A DNA stretch of 64,000 bases, taken from NCBI GenBank assembly GCA_001695595.3, contig MBPM02000016.1, forward strand, positions 620,001 through 684,000, in the 5' to 3' direction. The position numbers and the translations under genes are program-made. The stretch comes from Plasmopara viticola (lineage: Eukaryota > Oomycota > Peronosporomycetes > Peronosporales > Peronosporaceae). The notes beneath the pieces are model-generated. The model saw nothing but the letters and a program-made list of their open reading frames with translations, searched no databases and was not told the origin of the DNA. Positions 32,801 to 46,479 of this stretch are shown in pieces (position 1 is the first letter of the stretch; each line of letters begins with the position of its first letter).

Positions 32801-35800
32801 TGAAGGCCAGCGTGGTCCAACCATTATCTATTGACCAAATTCCGCAGGGCAGTTTCAGCTAAAGAAGAAGCTACATAGAAAAGCGAATTTCTGCAAGATA
32901 AAAAGAACCAAAATCGATGTGAAATAATCCCTTCTGTGTCACGAGAGACTCTGAGAATAAATCAGAAACCTAGTGCAAACGGGGGAGGTTGCGCGGGGTG
33001 CCAGAGCTTTAGCTTTGAGCAAGTGAGCTTTTGCTTAAAGTTTGCAATATTTGAAGTAATTTAAAAGGGTATCCTGCTCAAGAATATAAAACTTAATCTA
33101 CTCGAGAAATCGATTTCTTAAATTTACATTTATAAGCAGCAATTGTTGCACCCGAGCTCTGAATTCTCATTAAATCTCAGGGAAGTCGTATGTTCCGACT
33201 CAAAGAAATAATCAGATGTGTCTGCACCATCATACTTTCTACCATGTTAAAGTTTTTAGCTCAGGATAGTCGCAAGCCTGGTGCAATTTGTTGTATCATT
33301 CGGATAAGGACAAAACCACTTAAGAAGTATAAGTTCATCGGTATCTTCTCCATCGTTAAAAATAGGATTTGCAAGGTACGAATATCAAAGCTTTTGTACT
33401 TGCGACTGACTTTCTGTGTGTGGGACCTAAACGAGAAAAATTATTTAGCTCATATACATAATTTGCTATGCAGGGCAGGTACATCTTTACAATCATCAAA
33501 TTACTGACTTATTAATTAAAAAGTGTCCAGGTTCATCCTGTATATAGCACTGCATGATTTGATTCGTATAAAATGATATTTGCATTATCTTTTTGTAGCG
33601 GTCAGTTTAAATAGTGAAATGCTATTGAAGTCGACGTTAATGTATCAGACGTCCCGGGACGTCCAGTTGTCTAAGCATGAGGCTGCTGACAATTATGGAC
33701 GCTTGCTTGTCTTTGATGTCCCCGATCTGCTTATAGCATGCTTTGACGTTCTTATGCTATCTAACCATCAACGGCCGCTCTTTGTACGGCTAGAAACAGC
33801 TTTTAATGTCATGCGCAGTAAAACGCTTTGCATTAGTAGCAACAAGTGTGTCTCTGTATCAGAATAACCAATATTTCCAAGAGTTTGCAAGTAGTCATGA
33901 AGCATTTATAGCTCATTAAAACAGCTGTTACAGCTTAATCTGATTACTTTAACATGCCTAATGTTCTAACGAGTGCTGCGTTAGCCTTTCCAAGCTGACA
34001 AAGACTGGTTCTTTTTGTTTTCTGAATGAACATGGTCAACTTATTCGAGCTGAACACGATCGCTTTTTGATGTACAACATTTTATAGCGCAAGAGTAAAT
34101 TGCTACTCACCTGCGCAACAAACTTTCGATCGCTGCTAAATTTTCTTCAGCAGGTGCTAAGCTTTCATCGCATAAAAATCTACGCGAGCATAGCTCTACC
34201 CCGTCTGAACGCACGTCTCAACCGGTTTTCGGCCTTTCGTTGGTTTTATAAGTACACCATCTGCCAATGACGCTTCAAATCTCAAGTGACACCTCGTCAT
34301 CCTTCTTTTGTGCAGGCACGACTCGTGTGACCTTGTTTTCCACATTTCCATAAGCTGATGCTTCGTTCCAATTCCATATGAATACGATTAAGCGATTGTA
34401 GGGGCCCCACCAACCTGATTGTCGAATTTTCCAATTTTGGCATTCTGAAGATGCGAAGCAATCTGTGGCTGAGCTTTATCCATAAAGAGATTCGGATCGA
34501 ACCTTCGTGTGTACGAAAAGATCATTATACGAGGCGAATCTACATTGAGGGCATTCTTGAACACAGTAACTAAAACTTGTTCTGAGGGAAGCGCCCCCAA
34601 ACTAAGTGAGCTCAAAAAGTCCATATAGAAATAGCACTGTATTAAAATGTATTAACGCTTACAAGCTTCGCATCTCCTCGAAAAAAAACTTTGAGCTATC
34701 CTTCGGTTTTGTCAATATTTTAAACATTCCGTAGCTCTGTAATCATGAAAATACTCATACGCTATATCTCGGAAATTAGGTAGGAGCGTGCGATTCCAAA
34801 GCAAAGGTTACTAAAAGATGAGATCAGCCTTCGAAGCTGGTAGTGAGCCCTCTGCTGTACACGTAGGCCATATGTACGCTATTATAATCGGGTTAAACTG
34901 CTCTATCGATAATGATAAGTGCTCACGTGGGTGCATTGATCTAGTCTCGCCAGCGATAAAGTCGATAACTTTACTTAAGAAACAACAATTTTTTTGCGTC
35001 AGGTTAAATGTGTACTTTTGATATTGTTATTTTTCCGAACAGGGTCGACCGCAGAAGTCTACCCAATTTCGTATTAGAACGTCATAAACACAAATTAGCC
35101 CATTTAACTTGATTTTTGTCGATAGTTGTGTTTTGCGTTTCTTTATGCAATTCTTCTATAATTTGCGATTGTATAGGGCAAAGCGACGTAGTTACGAAGC
35201 GGTTTAAATTTGACACGTATAGACCAGTGGTCGATCGCTGCTGTTTTATGGTGTATATCAGCCGCAGAGGCCTTAAATTATACCAGTAGAGCGCTCAACG
35301 TCTAGTGTTTCCTTGATTTTTAGTGCACCGCTTTTGCCAATAGCATCTTACTCAATTTGGGCGAGTTGAAGGTGTACTTCGTCGGCTTCTTTTGGGACAT
35401 GCTCGGATCGCGTGCCCTTGTGTACCACATCCAAAATATCATTTGGGCTTTGCGCGAGTCAAATTCGGAGACTTGTAGGTCAGAAAGCTGGCATACCGGA
35501 GAAGCAACCCTTTACTCGTTTAAAGGGCTATTTGAATGAGCTCATTCATCGTTGTGACTGCACTCCGAGGAGTTGGGTGCGAACCGGGCCTACTCCCAGG
35601 CCATCCAAGAGCAGGGTCATCTTCGCTTTTTTGGCGCTTCGATTATGGAGGCGGGTAAATTTCTTATTTTATGAACATACTCGAAGCTTACACCTTTCTC
35701 TATAAAATGTTGTACTTAAAGCTCGCCTCAAGAAACGCTTCTCTCAAGTGCTCCTGCATAGCCTGGGAGAGCAAAACAGTCATTTAACGATTAAGCGCAC

Positions 35801-36340
35801 AGCTTTCAATCCGGGGTCCCGGATATTTTTCTTTCCTTCAGAGACAAGGTCAATTTGCATGGACCCCCACAATAGGTGCTATCACTAAGGCTGTACTGTA
35901 AGCGTAAACTCTGCTCATAAGTTCGAATATCGTAACTGTGAGCAATGAGGAGGGCTCCAGATGCAGCCGACTGCTCAGGCTAATACAAGCCTGCAAGACT
36001 TATGAGCAGCGCGAATCGTAAGTCCGACAAATGCAGGAAGGCCATCCCGAAGCCGGTCTGCAGAAAAACTCATGATCTTTTGATGACACTAAGACAGGAC
36101 TCATACTTGCGACCTCATATCAAATATATGCCAGTTGGCGCCACTTGCCCTCATTCAAATATAGTGGCGCCAGCTACATAGCAATATCATATATGATTCA
36201 GTGATATATTATAAATTTGATTGGGCCATTCGGCCCTCTATTCATTTAGTACGGCGTCGTCTGGACGTAGCGCCTCACATTATACCCTCCTCTGCATACA
36301 TTTTATCTACACAGTTTTTACTCGATACACGGAATGACAT
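26890..36340. other. About 9.5 kb of decayed, apparently non-coding DNA
   Basis: No supported gene. Near 27130-27230 a plus-strand piece (DKIWAEHVNLTETASVFKLK, then CLLC) faintly resembles a BED-type zinc finger of hAT transposons. At 28420-29210 there are plus-strand frames of about 100 codons without a recognisable domain. A frame at 34388-34624 (minus, 78 codons) has no match I can name. The rest is AT-rich with frequent stops in all frames. Confidence 0.5.
30427..30506. repeat. Tandem repeat, two 40-bp units
   Basis: Units 30427-30466 and 30467-30506, both ending GAGACATGTAC, differ at a handful of positions. Confidence 0.85.
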
Positions 36341-37309
36341 TTAGTGCTGACGATATTGGTGTTGCAGCGCTTGTTGAAGCTTTCCGTGCTTGATGCAGAA
36401 GCCACCGCTGCGAGCTGCGTGAGTACAACCTTCCGTCGCACAGCGCTTGCCGCCTCCGTGTGAGTAACAAATGCCTCCTGACTGGGCACTCTTGGAACAA
36501 TTTTTTACAGCACATCGACGGCCGCCACCGTGGGAGATACAAAAGCCACCACGGTGAGCACACTTGTGGCAGCCTGCTTTTTTGCAGAAATGACGGCCAC
36601 CATGCTCCATGCAAAGCCCCTTCCGTCGAGCTTCGTTGCGACAGCCGTCACGACGGCATTGGTTCCCAAAATTGAAGCTGCAAATGGAAGAAGGGCGTGA
36701 CGTCTTGTTCTGCGATAGGTGCGTCATGTGTCTCATGAAGATTGGAGACTGCTGGTTGTAGGCCACTGCTGTGGTAGTGTTACTGGGTTGCACAGACGAG
36801 TCGTACGGATATGCGAGGGCGGAGACTGGTTTCAGGTCTTGGGAGTGCGTTGGCATTCCATCATTCAAGGCTGGAAGATATTGTTGCTGCGGATTTGGTG
36901 ATGGATGCACGAGACTCGGCAGCGGATTGGTGGTTGTTTGGACAAACTGTGTTTGGTTCGGGGATGAAAATTGTGGGGCCGGTCGGCCGTAAATGTGGTC
37001 GTGGCAAAATCCTTGCATTTTGCTGAAGTTGGCGCAGCCCTCGAATAGACAGTATTCAAGTTTGAGCGGATTCAAAAGGTTGCCGCGGCTACCAATTGAG
37101 AGTCGTGAGGTTGAGGTGGTGTGCGCCGGACTGATGCTACCAATAGGCGGCAAAAGAGGAGTCGCCGTTCTGGCCAACGAGGCCAGATTAATGACCGGAC
37201 CGCGGCTGCTCATGAGGTGGCGCTTCATGTCGTTTGGCTGCTGCACTATTCTTGCATTGTGAAAATCGGCAGAGTTCGGCCACTTTGCGACCCACGGGCA
37301 AGTATTCAT
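36341..37309 (-). CDS. WRKY19-like zinc-repeat protein
   Basis: Single ATG-initiated frame of 322 codons. It has five copies of a short Cys-His unit of the form C-x4-C-x8/9-C-x2-H: one at 87-105 (YCLFEGC...FCHDH), then four in tandem at 218-236, 242-260, 266-284 and 290-308, spaced exactly 24 residues apart and separated by HGG/HGGG linkers. The region between is Pro/Ser/Gln-rich and probably disordered. Oomycete genomes carry families of such proteins, usually annotated 'WRKY transcription factor 19-like' from this zinc repeat although they lack a WRKY domain. A nuclear, nucleic-acid-binding role is plausible but not shown. The frame is intact and stands alone in repeat-rich DNA, which favours a functional gene. 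Confidence 0.85.
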   Translation of the reverse strand: MNTCPWVAKWPNSADFHNARIVQQPNDMKRHLMSSRGPVINLASLARTATPLLPPIGSISPAHTTSTSRLSIGSRGNLLNPLKLEYCLFEGCANFSKMQGFCHDHIYGRPAPQFSSPNQTQFVQTTTNPLPSLVHPSPNPQQQYLPALNDGMPTHSQDLKPVSALAYPYDSSVQPSNTTTAVAYNQQSPIFMRHMTHLSQNKTSRPSSICSFNFGNQCRRDGCRNEARRKGLCMEHGGRHFCKKAGCHKCAHRGGFCISHGGGRRCAVKNCSKSAQSGGICYSHGGGKRCATEGCTHAARSGGFCIKHGKLQQALQHQYRQH

Positions 37310-40300
37310 TACTTGGTCAGATGCTCTCTAAACGTGTTTTTACTGAAGTTAACTGGTGGAGGGATCCCTTCTGTTCGTTGATCGTTTAAAATTCAAATAT
37401 GGTTATGACAATAGAATCGCTTGTCGGATGAGAACTCAAATTAACGTTAACCCTGGTCAGCCGGTGCAGCCTTTTGACTTTTCGCTTCGATCAGAGGATG
37501 GATTGGGGGCAGACTTTTTTTTCTGCAAAGTTTCGTCCTCAGCTGTTTTATGCGGTGCAGGTGTCATGCTATGTGATCTAGTGTATAACGAAGGTGTTAA
37601 GGCGCAGAACTAACTCCAATTGTTTATAAGCAATAACGGTGGTGGTACGTATATTTTGCGATGTCGAGCATGTACTACAAACCCCCTCATATCGCAGTAC
37701 GGTACGAATACAGCACCTGCCGTGTAAATTATAAGACATGATTGCTCAACAGTCAGGTATGCCAAGTTTCATTTCGCCACAATACGCCATTGCCATTTTT
37801 TTGTAAATGTGCCAGCTAGCTCGTGTACTCTGGGCAGCCCACGCTGTTTGCTTCTACTCGCTTACATCCACCCATGAATTTTGATCTGCAGTGCTTCTTC
37901 GGTGGACGGCTGCAATCGCACTAGCTACATTGCGACCGTGCACGTATTGCACGATCCAGAGCGTGGTTGCCTATCCGGGTGCACGTGCCGCAACGCGGCA
38001 AGTCCTCAACACCGAACCGAATTCATCAGTCTATTATATGCTGGCTGATAGACTGACAGCCGCGGATTGTTGGGAGCAGCATCTTCTCTGCCAATCTGCT
38101 GTCGCACATCTGTGGGGTGAGCTCTACAGTACACAGGCCAGCTCGCTGCCTCTTAATGCATTGAAATGAGCAGCAAAGTTGCTACTTTAAGGATACTAGC
38201 GACATGACGCATGCACACCCTGACACTTGTGGCTCTAGTTCTGCCAGACGGCGCGTACCGAACCCTACAGCATTATGGCTGTCTCGTGCAGAAAAAAGTC
38301 GATGAAAAAGCTGGCTCGTCACGCTTTTTCAAAGGTACTAGAAATCTTGAGAACCGGGCAACGCACAAGCAGAAGCCAATGTTGAATAGCATCTGCACGA
38401 GTGTGTCGTATGCCTCGCAGAGTTTACATGGATGGATAGACATCTTCCGGGTCAGCTGCGAAAGCCTACAATATCGCAAATCCCGGCCATCCTGACTATC
38501 CAAGCTAAAGGATTTGTGATCTCTCAAGCACTCGACCAGCGTCGAACGAGAAAATTATTCAAATGCCGCTTCTTCTTTCGCTCATTACCTTTACTGCTTT
38601 AATAACACGGACGCCGCAGTAGAGACTTGTAATTGAGACGAGCGCTCGGACTAGTGATCCGCGCCACAATTTGTAATTCTCATCACGTTTGATCAAGTTT
38701 TTCGTGCTGTTATTTTAAGAAGAAACTTAGAATACCAGTTATACCAATAACATTCATACCCACTTGATAATGATATTGATTTCGATACTCGATACTGTAC
38801 TATGAATATGACCAATCACAGCTACTGCTCACAATGTTTTCGGGACTTCAAACTCATTATCCTTGTAAAATTGATGCGGCACGGAATTTCACAGCAACCT
38901 TGTAATGCTAAACGCAGCCCAACGTACATTGTACGCAACACAGAGAGCTAACGCATTTCCACAATGATCATATGTGCTTGTTCCCTTTACGCATCGACTG
39001 ACGTTTACATGCCGCACCGGTACTTGCAAAATCAAACATTACAAGGACCATTCTTGATCAGTTGGTTGCAAACCGTTGCGAAAAAAGCTGCATTTGGTAC
39101 GACCACACGATTTGTACAATGGGATGTCTAGAGACTTTCAAGAACTTTATTTCAACGCGAGCAAGTCATAACCACACTCACAATTTGGGTTATTTGTACG
39201 CAATGCATGATGTGCGACGACCTTTCAGACGTCACTTACTACTGCATTGATTCATTGCTAATGTTGTCGCAATCTGGAAAGGATTTGATCGGAGGGTTCA
39301 TTTTGATCTGAACCTTCGTCGAGGCGAATTTACGACGAATTGCCGAGAAACATGGATTCAGGCCTCTGATCGTCGCTATATATAGAACCAGTGCGAGTCG
39401 CAGATCGGTGACTGTCTGACTCCAAGACCTGGAATTTTATTTTAAGCCTCCCCGATAGGTGTAATAAAATTTTAACCGAAATTTAATACAACACCTATCT
39501 TTCCACGTCCTTAGTTCTTTCAGATGTAATAGTCGTTAAGCCATGTACTGCTTTTCTGATTACTCCTCAATACCTCGTTTTTGATGTTTGATTTTTCACA
39601 TGGCTTATGCCACCCAATACGGTAATCACCACCCACATTAACACACATTATCGATGCATTGTTCTTTTGAGTCCATATAGTCAAAAGATTTCTTCGGGGC
39701 ATTTTGCTGATCAGACAGCATCTTTATGACTCTCAGTATCCGCAGAACAACTTGGTGATGTTAAAGCTTAAACGAAACACAAAGCTAGGCCAACCGACTT
39801 TCTTTTCGTCCGCAATTAGCGCGACGTTGTGATTTGTAACAAACACGATCTCAAGACAAGAGCCAAACTCACAGTGGTTGAATACCATACGCATCCCGGC
39901 ACAAGTATACGATGCCGTTAGATGACGAGCCAATTGGCCGTAGATATCAAATATGCGTCGCGCGTCGGTCACCCTTAAAGTCAACAAGACATAAGCCTCA
40001 TGAGGGACTCCGATAGGCATGAGAGGACAAAGACGACAAGTTGTCCCTCGATGAAGTTCGAGACAAGTCTGTGGCCTGAGCCGAGTAGCCCAAAATGACA
40101 GTTTGTGTACGCCGCTTTTACCTATTGCAAGCCCGTGGGTTGCTTTCCGCGTACTTGCAAGTGGTCGGTATTCTCAATGCACACTTCGTGCCATATTCTG
40201 ATCAAAATTTGTGCTGAATGATCCAAAGCTAATCACAAAGGGAATAGCCACAGCAAATTAATTTTGCTTGGTGTAAACTGCGCAAGCAAACTATATCCGT

Positions 40301-41579
40301 TACGCCGGCTGTGATCGCCCGAAACGATACATCAGTTCATATGGGTGCTTATAGTTTGGGGCTCCGGCTTCAGTGATCACTAAGCGTAAGTCATGTACAG
40401 CTTTTAGGGCCAGGTTTTAATTCTGGAAATGTTTTTATGTGCTCGTTAAAAGGCTCAAAGAATATAGGATTGGTGCTGCACTGTCACGCCTATCGAATAT
40501 ACTCAAGTCTCATGAAATGTCTAAGGAAAACAAAACACGTTCTGCGCATCGGGTACAGAAGTATGCTCCGTGTTTGCCACTGCACTAGCTTTAGTTATGT
40601 CAATATGCGAGTGGAGCAGTACATTCGCTATGAGCTCGCTCGGCTGACGCCTCGTCGTCTTCGACCCGCAAACTACCACCCTACGACCAATGGTCTGCAA
40701 CATCGTGCTTTCGTGACAACTACCTACACAGTGGCACTGAGAACCTTTAATTGTGGCACTAGCGCCTTTAAGCACAGCGGTATTAAGGGTGGTCTTTTCA
40801 AAGGTGCTTATCCGCACCATCAATAGCGTCAACGGCGATCTTACCGAAAGAGAGCCACAAACTCCCGAGGGTTTCCGGGGCAAACGATATCCATTCACAT
40901 CACGAAATACCGATTTATACACATCGCACAAGAAAACGCGTGCATCATATGGTGCTGCGACGCTCAAGTAACATGCGATGCATTGCGCGCTCTATACCAC
41001 GATGTCGCTCTCGATCAACGTCTAGTGGACGCAGTACAGACTGTTATGCAGCATTGACTGTCTTTGCAAAAGCGTACAAAAAGTGCCGCAGATTCGAGAA
41101 TTCCACAATCTCTTGAACCATTTCACGAGGAGATGCATCGCTCCACGAACAATTTTTCTCATCTTAATTCTGTTACTTAATATTTTTCAGACTGTCAAAC
41201 GTATACGCTAACTTTAAATGATCCCAAAAGCGCGGTGTATTCACGTTTAGTGACATTAGAGCGCGCAGCATGCCGTGAGCGATGTAGTTGTTTTTCAGTT
41301 AAGGCATCAAGGGTGTGTCCCTGACGATGCACGTGAAGCATCATTCTGACGCTGAACATCGCTCGTGAAGAGCAGTGCTTGCTGCGCACCAGGTAACGCT
41401 TTTTGAACGACTGATTTATGGTCAGAGTGCGGCCTGTTGATGCATTTGAAGTGACACGTAAACCACATAGCAACGATCATCGTGGACAGCTTTGAAATTA
41501 GGTGCGACTCAGCATGATCAACAAGAGGTTAAGGCATCTGGAGTTCGCATTTTATGAAGCACGCAAAGTAGCATATTTC
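37310..41579. other. About 4.3 kb without a supported gene
   Basis: Short frames only. The longest is at 40521-40967 on the minus strand and has no ATG. An imperfect palindrome lies at 39454-39499 (GATAGGTGT ... ACACCTATC). The promoter of the WRKY19-like gene should lie in the first few hundred bases. Confidence 0.45.
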
Positions 41580-42612
41580 CCATTAGCGGCGACTGTGATG
41601 GACAGGATTCATTGCTAGACGTTGGTGCATCGATGCACAATTGTGTCGACACGAATTCGACACGAAAAGTTCAATTGAAACCAAAGTTCTAATGAAGAAG
41701 AAGGCGGCATGTCAGTAGCTAAAGATAGCGCTCGGCTATGTAGCCTTCTTCCTGGAGCGCAGGTTCTGCTTAAGGCAACATCAGTAGGGGCACGTTTCGT
41801 CAATAACTGTCTGCTTAATTTAAATGAGATAACTATAGCGAGGCTCGAAGAATTTTTAATGTCGGCAACATATCCAAAGTGATGATCGTTTAATTCAAAC
41901 AAGATATTGTCATAGGGCGCTTAGTGCTCGATGTCGATCTTCGATACTGAAGGGTTCAGTGAGTACGCATCGTTTTTGTTATAGATACACCACGATGCAG
42001 TCTTGCAATACTCATCTTAGGCGATAATACCCGATTGAGCTTACGCCAATACCTTGCCTTCAATCCAAGAGCCTTACAAGCCCATTAGTGGCCCTCACTC
42101 TGTCGTCATTGACGCTTTTTTGTGCAACGAACGAGGCATAATTGGTGAAGAAACAAGATTCTCACCATGCCACGCCGACGATCGGCGTCAGAAAGTGAAA
42201 TTTATCTAGCTCATCGTACACACTTACAAGGAGCTTAATTCGACCATCATCTCGGCACTGACATCAATTTGAAAAGAAAAATCACGCAAAAACCATGGAA
42301 AAAAGTTAAATTTCAATACACTCCCAACTTAAGACTGCCGAGAAGAACGGTTCTGCAGCTGGCGAAGAGCTACTTGCAATGAATTATGTATCGAAGCGAT
42401 TAAGTATGCTCTTTTCAAGTATAGTACTCACTGGCCTGGCCTGAAGCCATTCGTGATTTATACATAATGCGCACTGCAACGCAGTCGCTCACCACTCGTG
42501 GAGAAAGACTGGTGGCCCTCCAGATTTGAGGCCTATAGTTTTGTGGCAAAGCTTAAAATAGGAAAGCAGAGCGCTCTGGCCGATGCGTTATTGCGTCTGC
42601 CAGACCTGAAAG
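41580..42612 (+). pseudogene. Ty3/gypsy-type retrotransposon pol fragments
   Basis: The plus strand contains SVAKDSARLCSLLPGAQVLL near 41710-41770, resembling the region around the retroviral-type protease. Much clearer, at 42500-42612, is DWWPSRFEAYSFVAKLKIGK followed by QSALADALLRLPDLK. This is the end of the RNase H domain of gypsy elements (LAxYxFxVxHxPGKxNxxADALSRxPD). The region between is riddled with stops, and no reverse transcriptase YxDD is visible. Heavily decayed; LTRs not found. Confidence 0.6.
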
Positions 42613-43399
42613 TAATTCGTGCCTGAGCTGTTACTACATCTGTAGTGACTTTAAATTGTGGCGCTTAGGCGTGAGATGGCATGTGCGTAGCTTAAAGGCT
42701 CAGACAGAAATCGTTGGTACGGGGTGGCTCGGGGATATATCAGCTCCCGATAGAAGCTGAGCTTACTTATGACAACGATGGTACCTATGATCCATAAAAG
42801 TGTGGTGATGAGTCCAACAGCATAATCAAAGTTTAAAAATCTGAAAAATTGAACAACTTTGTATCGCTACCAATAAAGTGGTACTTTTATAGTGTGGGTC
42901 GATACAATTGTATCATTTGCCCTGCTAATTACTCTCAGTCGACTTTTCTAAGGTTAAATGGAGAATTGCTACACCTTCGAAGACGCTCCACATTTAATGT
43001 GTAGTGCGTCAACATGCCTTGGGAATCTGAAAGATTTCGTAAAACGACAGCTTAGTCTGTTTAAAAAATCCGACTCACCTAGCGATTATTTTTAGTATTA
43101 AAAAAAGCTTTTTAAATTCTTTTTAACTGATCCAAAAATTACCAAATCAACTGAAATTTTTTTTTAAAGTTTCAGTGCAGGCGGATACATTTGATTTTCT
43201 TACCGTGGTGTTGACATTCAGCGATCTTTTGCAAAGTCAGATAATATTGTTTGCAAAGAATTGGTCTAATATTGAAAACAAGAGAAAAATATTCTCAGAG
43301 CCTTTTGATAGCTTATCTCGGATGCGATATTGCTTTATTTTATTCAGCAAAACTCTAAGCTGTTGCGATATGTTGGAAGGCGTGAAGACTCACGATACG
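42613..43399. other. No gene seen
   Basis: AT-rich spacer between gypsy-type fragments. One 75-codon frame at 43175-43402 has no recognisable content. Confidence 0.4.
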
Positions 43400-43800
43400 T
43401 AAATCGCATTGTTGAGTGATCCTTTCCGTGAGATTGCTTTGTATGATGATTTTGTGTCCATGGATCTCATACAGAAAAACGTAAGAGATCGTTGCTTTCA
43501 AGAACTTTGGGCTGTATTAGCTAATATAGGCGCGAGTTTTAGAGCATTTTTATGAATGTTCTAGTCAGCAGTTCTTAATGGGCGTCACTCCTCAAACAAG
43601 TCAAGGTGAATGTGTTGATGGACGGCCTGTGGGCAGGCCCGCATCACACTCTATTTTATGGAGTCCACGCTGCAACGATAGAAGAGGCAACTCAAATCTC
43701 GTTAAGAAAAGAGTTCAATCATGGATCAAACCGATTTTCCACATTAGGCCGCTCATTCATTTCGTCCTCCCGGGCCCTGTTGTTATCTGTGGGTCTACTT
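43400..43800 (+). pseudogene. Gypsy-type gag fragment
   Basis: The plus strand at about 43590-43740 reads VKVNVLMDGLWAGPHHTLFY followed by GVHAATIEEATQISLRKEFN. This matches the FMxGLRxGPxRTxLFRxxxxTLEEAIxxALxEE(Y/F) stretch of oomycete gypsy gag proteins. It lies downstream of the pol fragment, so it is either a second insertion or a rearranged one. Stops precede and follow it. Confidence 0.5.
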
Positions 43801-46479
43801 ACTTGGGTTAATATCGATTAACGTAAGTGTTGACGGAAAAGAGCGTCTGCTGCTTTAGCTGCGACAATTAAAGAGCACACAATTTGTGACTGTCCACAAG
43901 GGGGCCGACAGAGTGTTTCCTTCCTCGCCCAAGCGCTATAAGAGGTTGGCTGGCAAGAAAAGCCAATGAAACGGTGTTCACCAGCCGGATTAGGCCTCCT
44001 ATTGGTTCCTTTGACGATTGTGTGTCTGATCTTGACCACGGGAAAATATCCCGTTAGATAGCTTCTGAAAGACGAATTATAAGTGTTTACAGCTTGTTGT
44101 GAGCGCAAGGCTACTAAGGTATATGGACTTGTTTGAGTCGATGTGGACGCTAGTACATCGCAAAGTTTTGCGCGCTGACAAACAATTGACGTCAAATAGA
44201 TTGATAGATTCTCGAGGAAGAAGCAGCAATAGTAAGTCAATTTCGGTCCGACTAGAAACTGTATGGGTGTCAAACGCTCCTGAAATTTAGGTTGACCCGA
44301 CGACAAAATTTAAGGATTTTTGAATGAACAAAATTGATTTTTGTCTACAACACGGACAAGTTTGACAAGATTGTGGGTATGGTGAGGCAAGAAGAGCACA
44401 AGCGCTGGGTCGACCGACGCAGAGAGGCCAGATGTGCCTGCCCATCAATTCCGCATAACAGGGCTTTGGTGAGTCATATTCAACACCTGTTGTGCATGAT
44501 ATTCTTTGATAGAAAGCCTGGGCAAGTTTACGTCTGATAATGTAGCAAACTTCCGAAGGCAGGCTGTCTAAGTTGCAACTTCTCAAAGGATTTCGTGAAA
44601 CCTGGCCGGGAGAATCTGCAGAAAATGATGACGCGATGGAAAGAAGCATCCACAAATCACTGACGACGGTTGCAATTTGGTTGAGTAGAACATTTCAAGT
44701 CTTCGTAGTGCATTGGAACTATATTGATGAATCTCAAGCGTTCTTACTGCCGCTTCTGCAAGACACGGTAGGTTCCATAGAACCACGGGGAAGAAAATAG
44801 GAATCACGAAGAGCGCGTTGTAAAAGTCAGCAAGAATGGAGATGTTGATGCATATTCGATCCCTGATTGTCGCGAGCGGTCTCGTGCCTGACAAGGAAAT
44901 CGTATTTGAAAACGAATTTGACGGTTCAGTTCGTCTCTGTGTTACAGCTATAGACACTGCCAGATGCGTTCAAAATCAAAATAATAACGCTACTGAGCTC
45001 TCTGCTTCATTGAACGCTGGGTCTAAGCTTTCATAGATCTAAATTCTTTTGTTTAAAATTTACAATATATTTTTGATTCTAATCAAAGGTCTATTGGATG
45101 GGCTCGATAAGTAAGGCTCCCTGCTCCGTGACCCAGAAATTTTTAAAGGATCCCAGTGATCCTGTATATCCTTTACTACGAGGATACTGAGTGTGGTGTC
45201 TAGAAGCTCACCATATTAACTTTGCCAGATTGATTAAAGAACGTGAAATTGATTTCGTGCCAGGCAATAAGTACTGCTACCATTGCGTTAATACCTTTTC
45301 TTAGAAAGGGCTAGATGACATGGCGCGGAGCTAAACCGTCACAGACTTTTTGTAGGCAAAAAAGCAACGGAAAGTGGCGACAAGTTTATGCTTATAGTAA
45401 ACTGAACAGTGCAAAGGTTCTTGCACAAACGACCGCTAACAAAGGATCTGAGTTTTACATTTTTTAAGATGCACATTGTACATTGCACCAAATTTGGTAG
45501 ACGACTACTATCAAGACCGAAGGGAGGAGCACTTACGGCAGTAAGTATGCCTAGTGGTTTGCTACGACAAGATTAGTAATGCCGTAAGGGTTTAGAATTC
45601 TCGACAACGTCTAATTGTCTAGTCAAACGATTATTCCGACCAACAAAGGACTTCACCTAGACATAATTTCGACCATAGCCGCTCGAAATGAAATCGGCCT
45701 GCCCTAAAGATACATTAAGGCCTCAAAGGCAAGATTTTAAGACCAACGATTTTATTTTATCATTGATATAAGTTTGATTTACAGCAGAGGAGCTATTAGT
45801 CCTCGACTGGTCAATCAACAGCGATGGAGCTCGAATTAAACAAAAAAAGGCTTCTGCTTGGTCTACGCTACGATCCCAGAAAGATTCAAGAGCATAATGC
45901 CTTACAACCTATTTGCACAAGTTAAGTGCCCACTTGCGTCGCTCGCAGACTCTCTTTCCAATATAATGAAAATAGACATTGATCGGGCCAGCATGTGGAT
46001 GCATTTAAAGCATTTGGCACCTCTTTTGACTTTGACGGACGAGAAATAGCCGTTTCATCTCTTTGTTACGCTTTCAATATGCCATCGGATGTACGTTACT
46101 ACTACTCGATGAGGACAGTCACGAGCGAATCATCTTGCTCCCTTTCGAAGCAGCTTATCGCTGCCAAAAATATATCGGTTGCGGCTAGTAATTGCTTGCC
46201 ACGAATTTGTCTCGATAGAGCTGTGAAAACACCGTCTCGTACTCGTGATGAGGCAACGCTTCGGCTGAATCTCAACTTGTTAGCCCCATGGCTGAATTTC
46301 GGTAATGTTGCCGACCGAACGAACAGTCTACAAATCGTTCGTTCACTTGACAATGTTTATCATTACTTGCTAATCGCACCATTAGTATGAAAGTACTTCG
46401 AAAGTCTCGGACCAATGGATAAATTCAACACTATTATGCATTACCATAGGTTTTCTTTCAGTTATTTCCGTGTCCCGCC
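43801..46479. other. About 2.7 kb without a supported gene; 5' region of the next gene
   Basis: Frames of 120-160 codons exist on both strands (for example 43818-44306 minus and 45995-46390 plus), but they start without ATG and show no domain. The last 90 bp hold a pyrimidine tract ending TTTCTTTCAG just before the next ATG, which could be the acceptor of a 5'-UTR intron. Confidence 0.4.

Noticed and set aside
36460..37262. Several plus-strand frames of 60-90 codons
   Set aside because: All lie opposite the WRKY19-like gene and are its antisense shadows.
40521..40967. Minus-strand 148-codon frame
   Set aside because: Starts at TTG, shows no domain and lies in decayed DNA; probably chance.
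43818..44306. Minus-strand 162-codon frame
   Set aside because: Starts at TTG, unusual composition, no domain, overlaps other equally long frames.
45995..46390. Plus-strand 131-codon frame upstream of the TND-like gene
   Set aside because: Starts at GTG, no recognisable domain; more likely part of the 5' flank.
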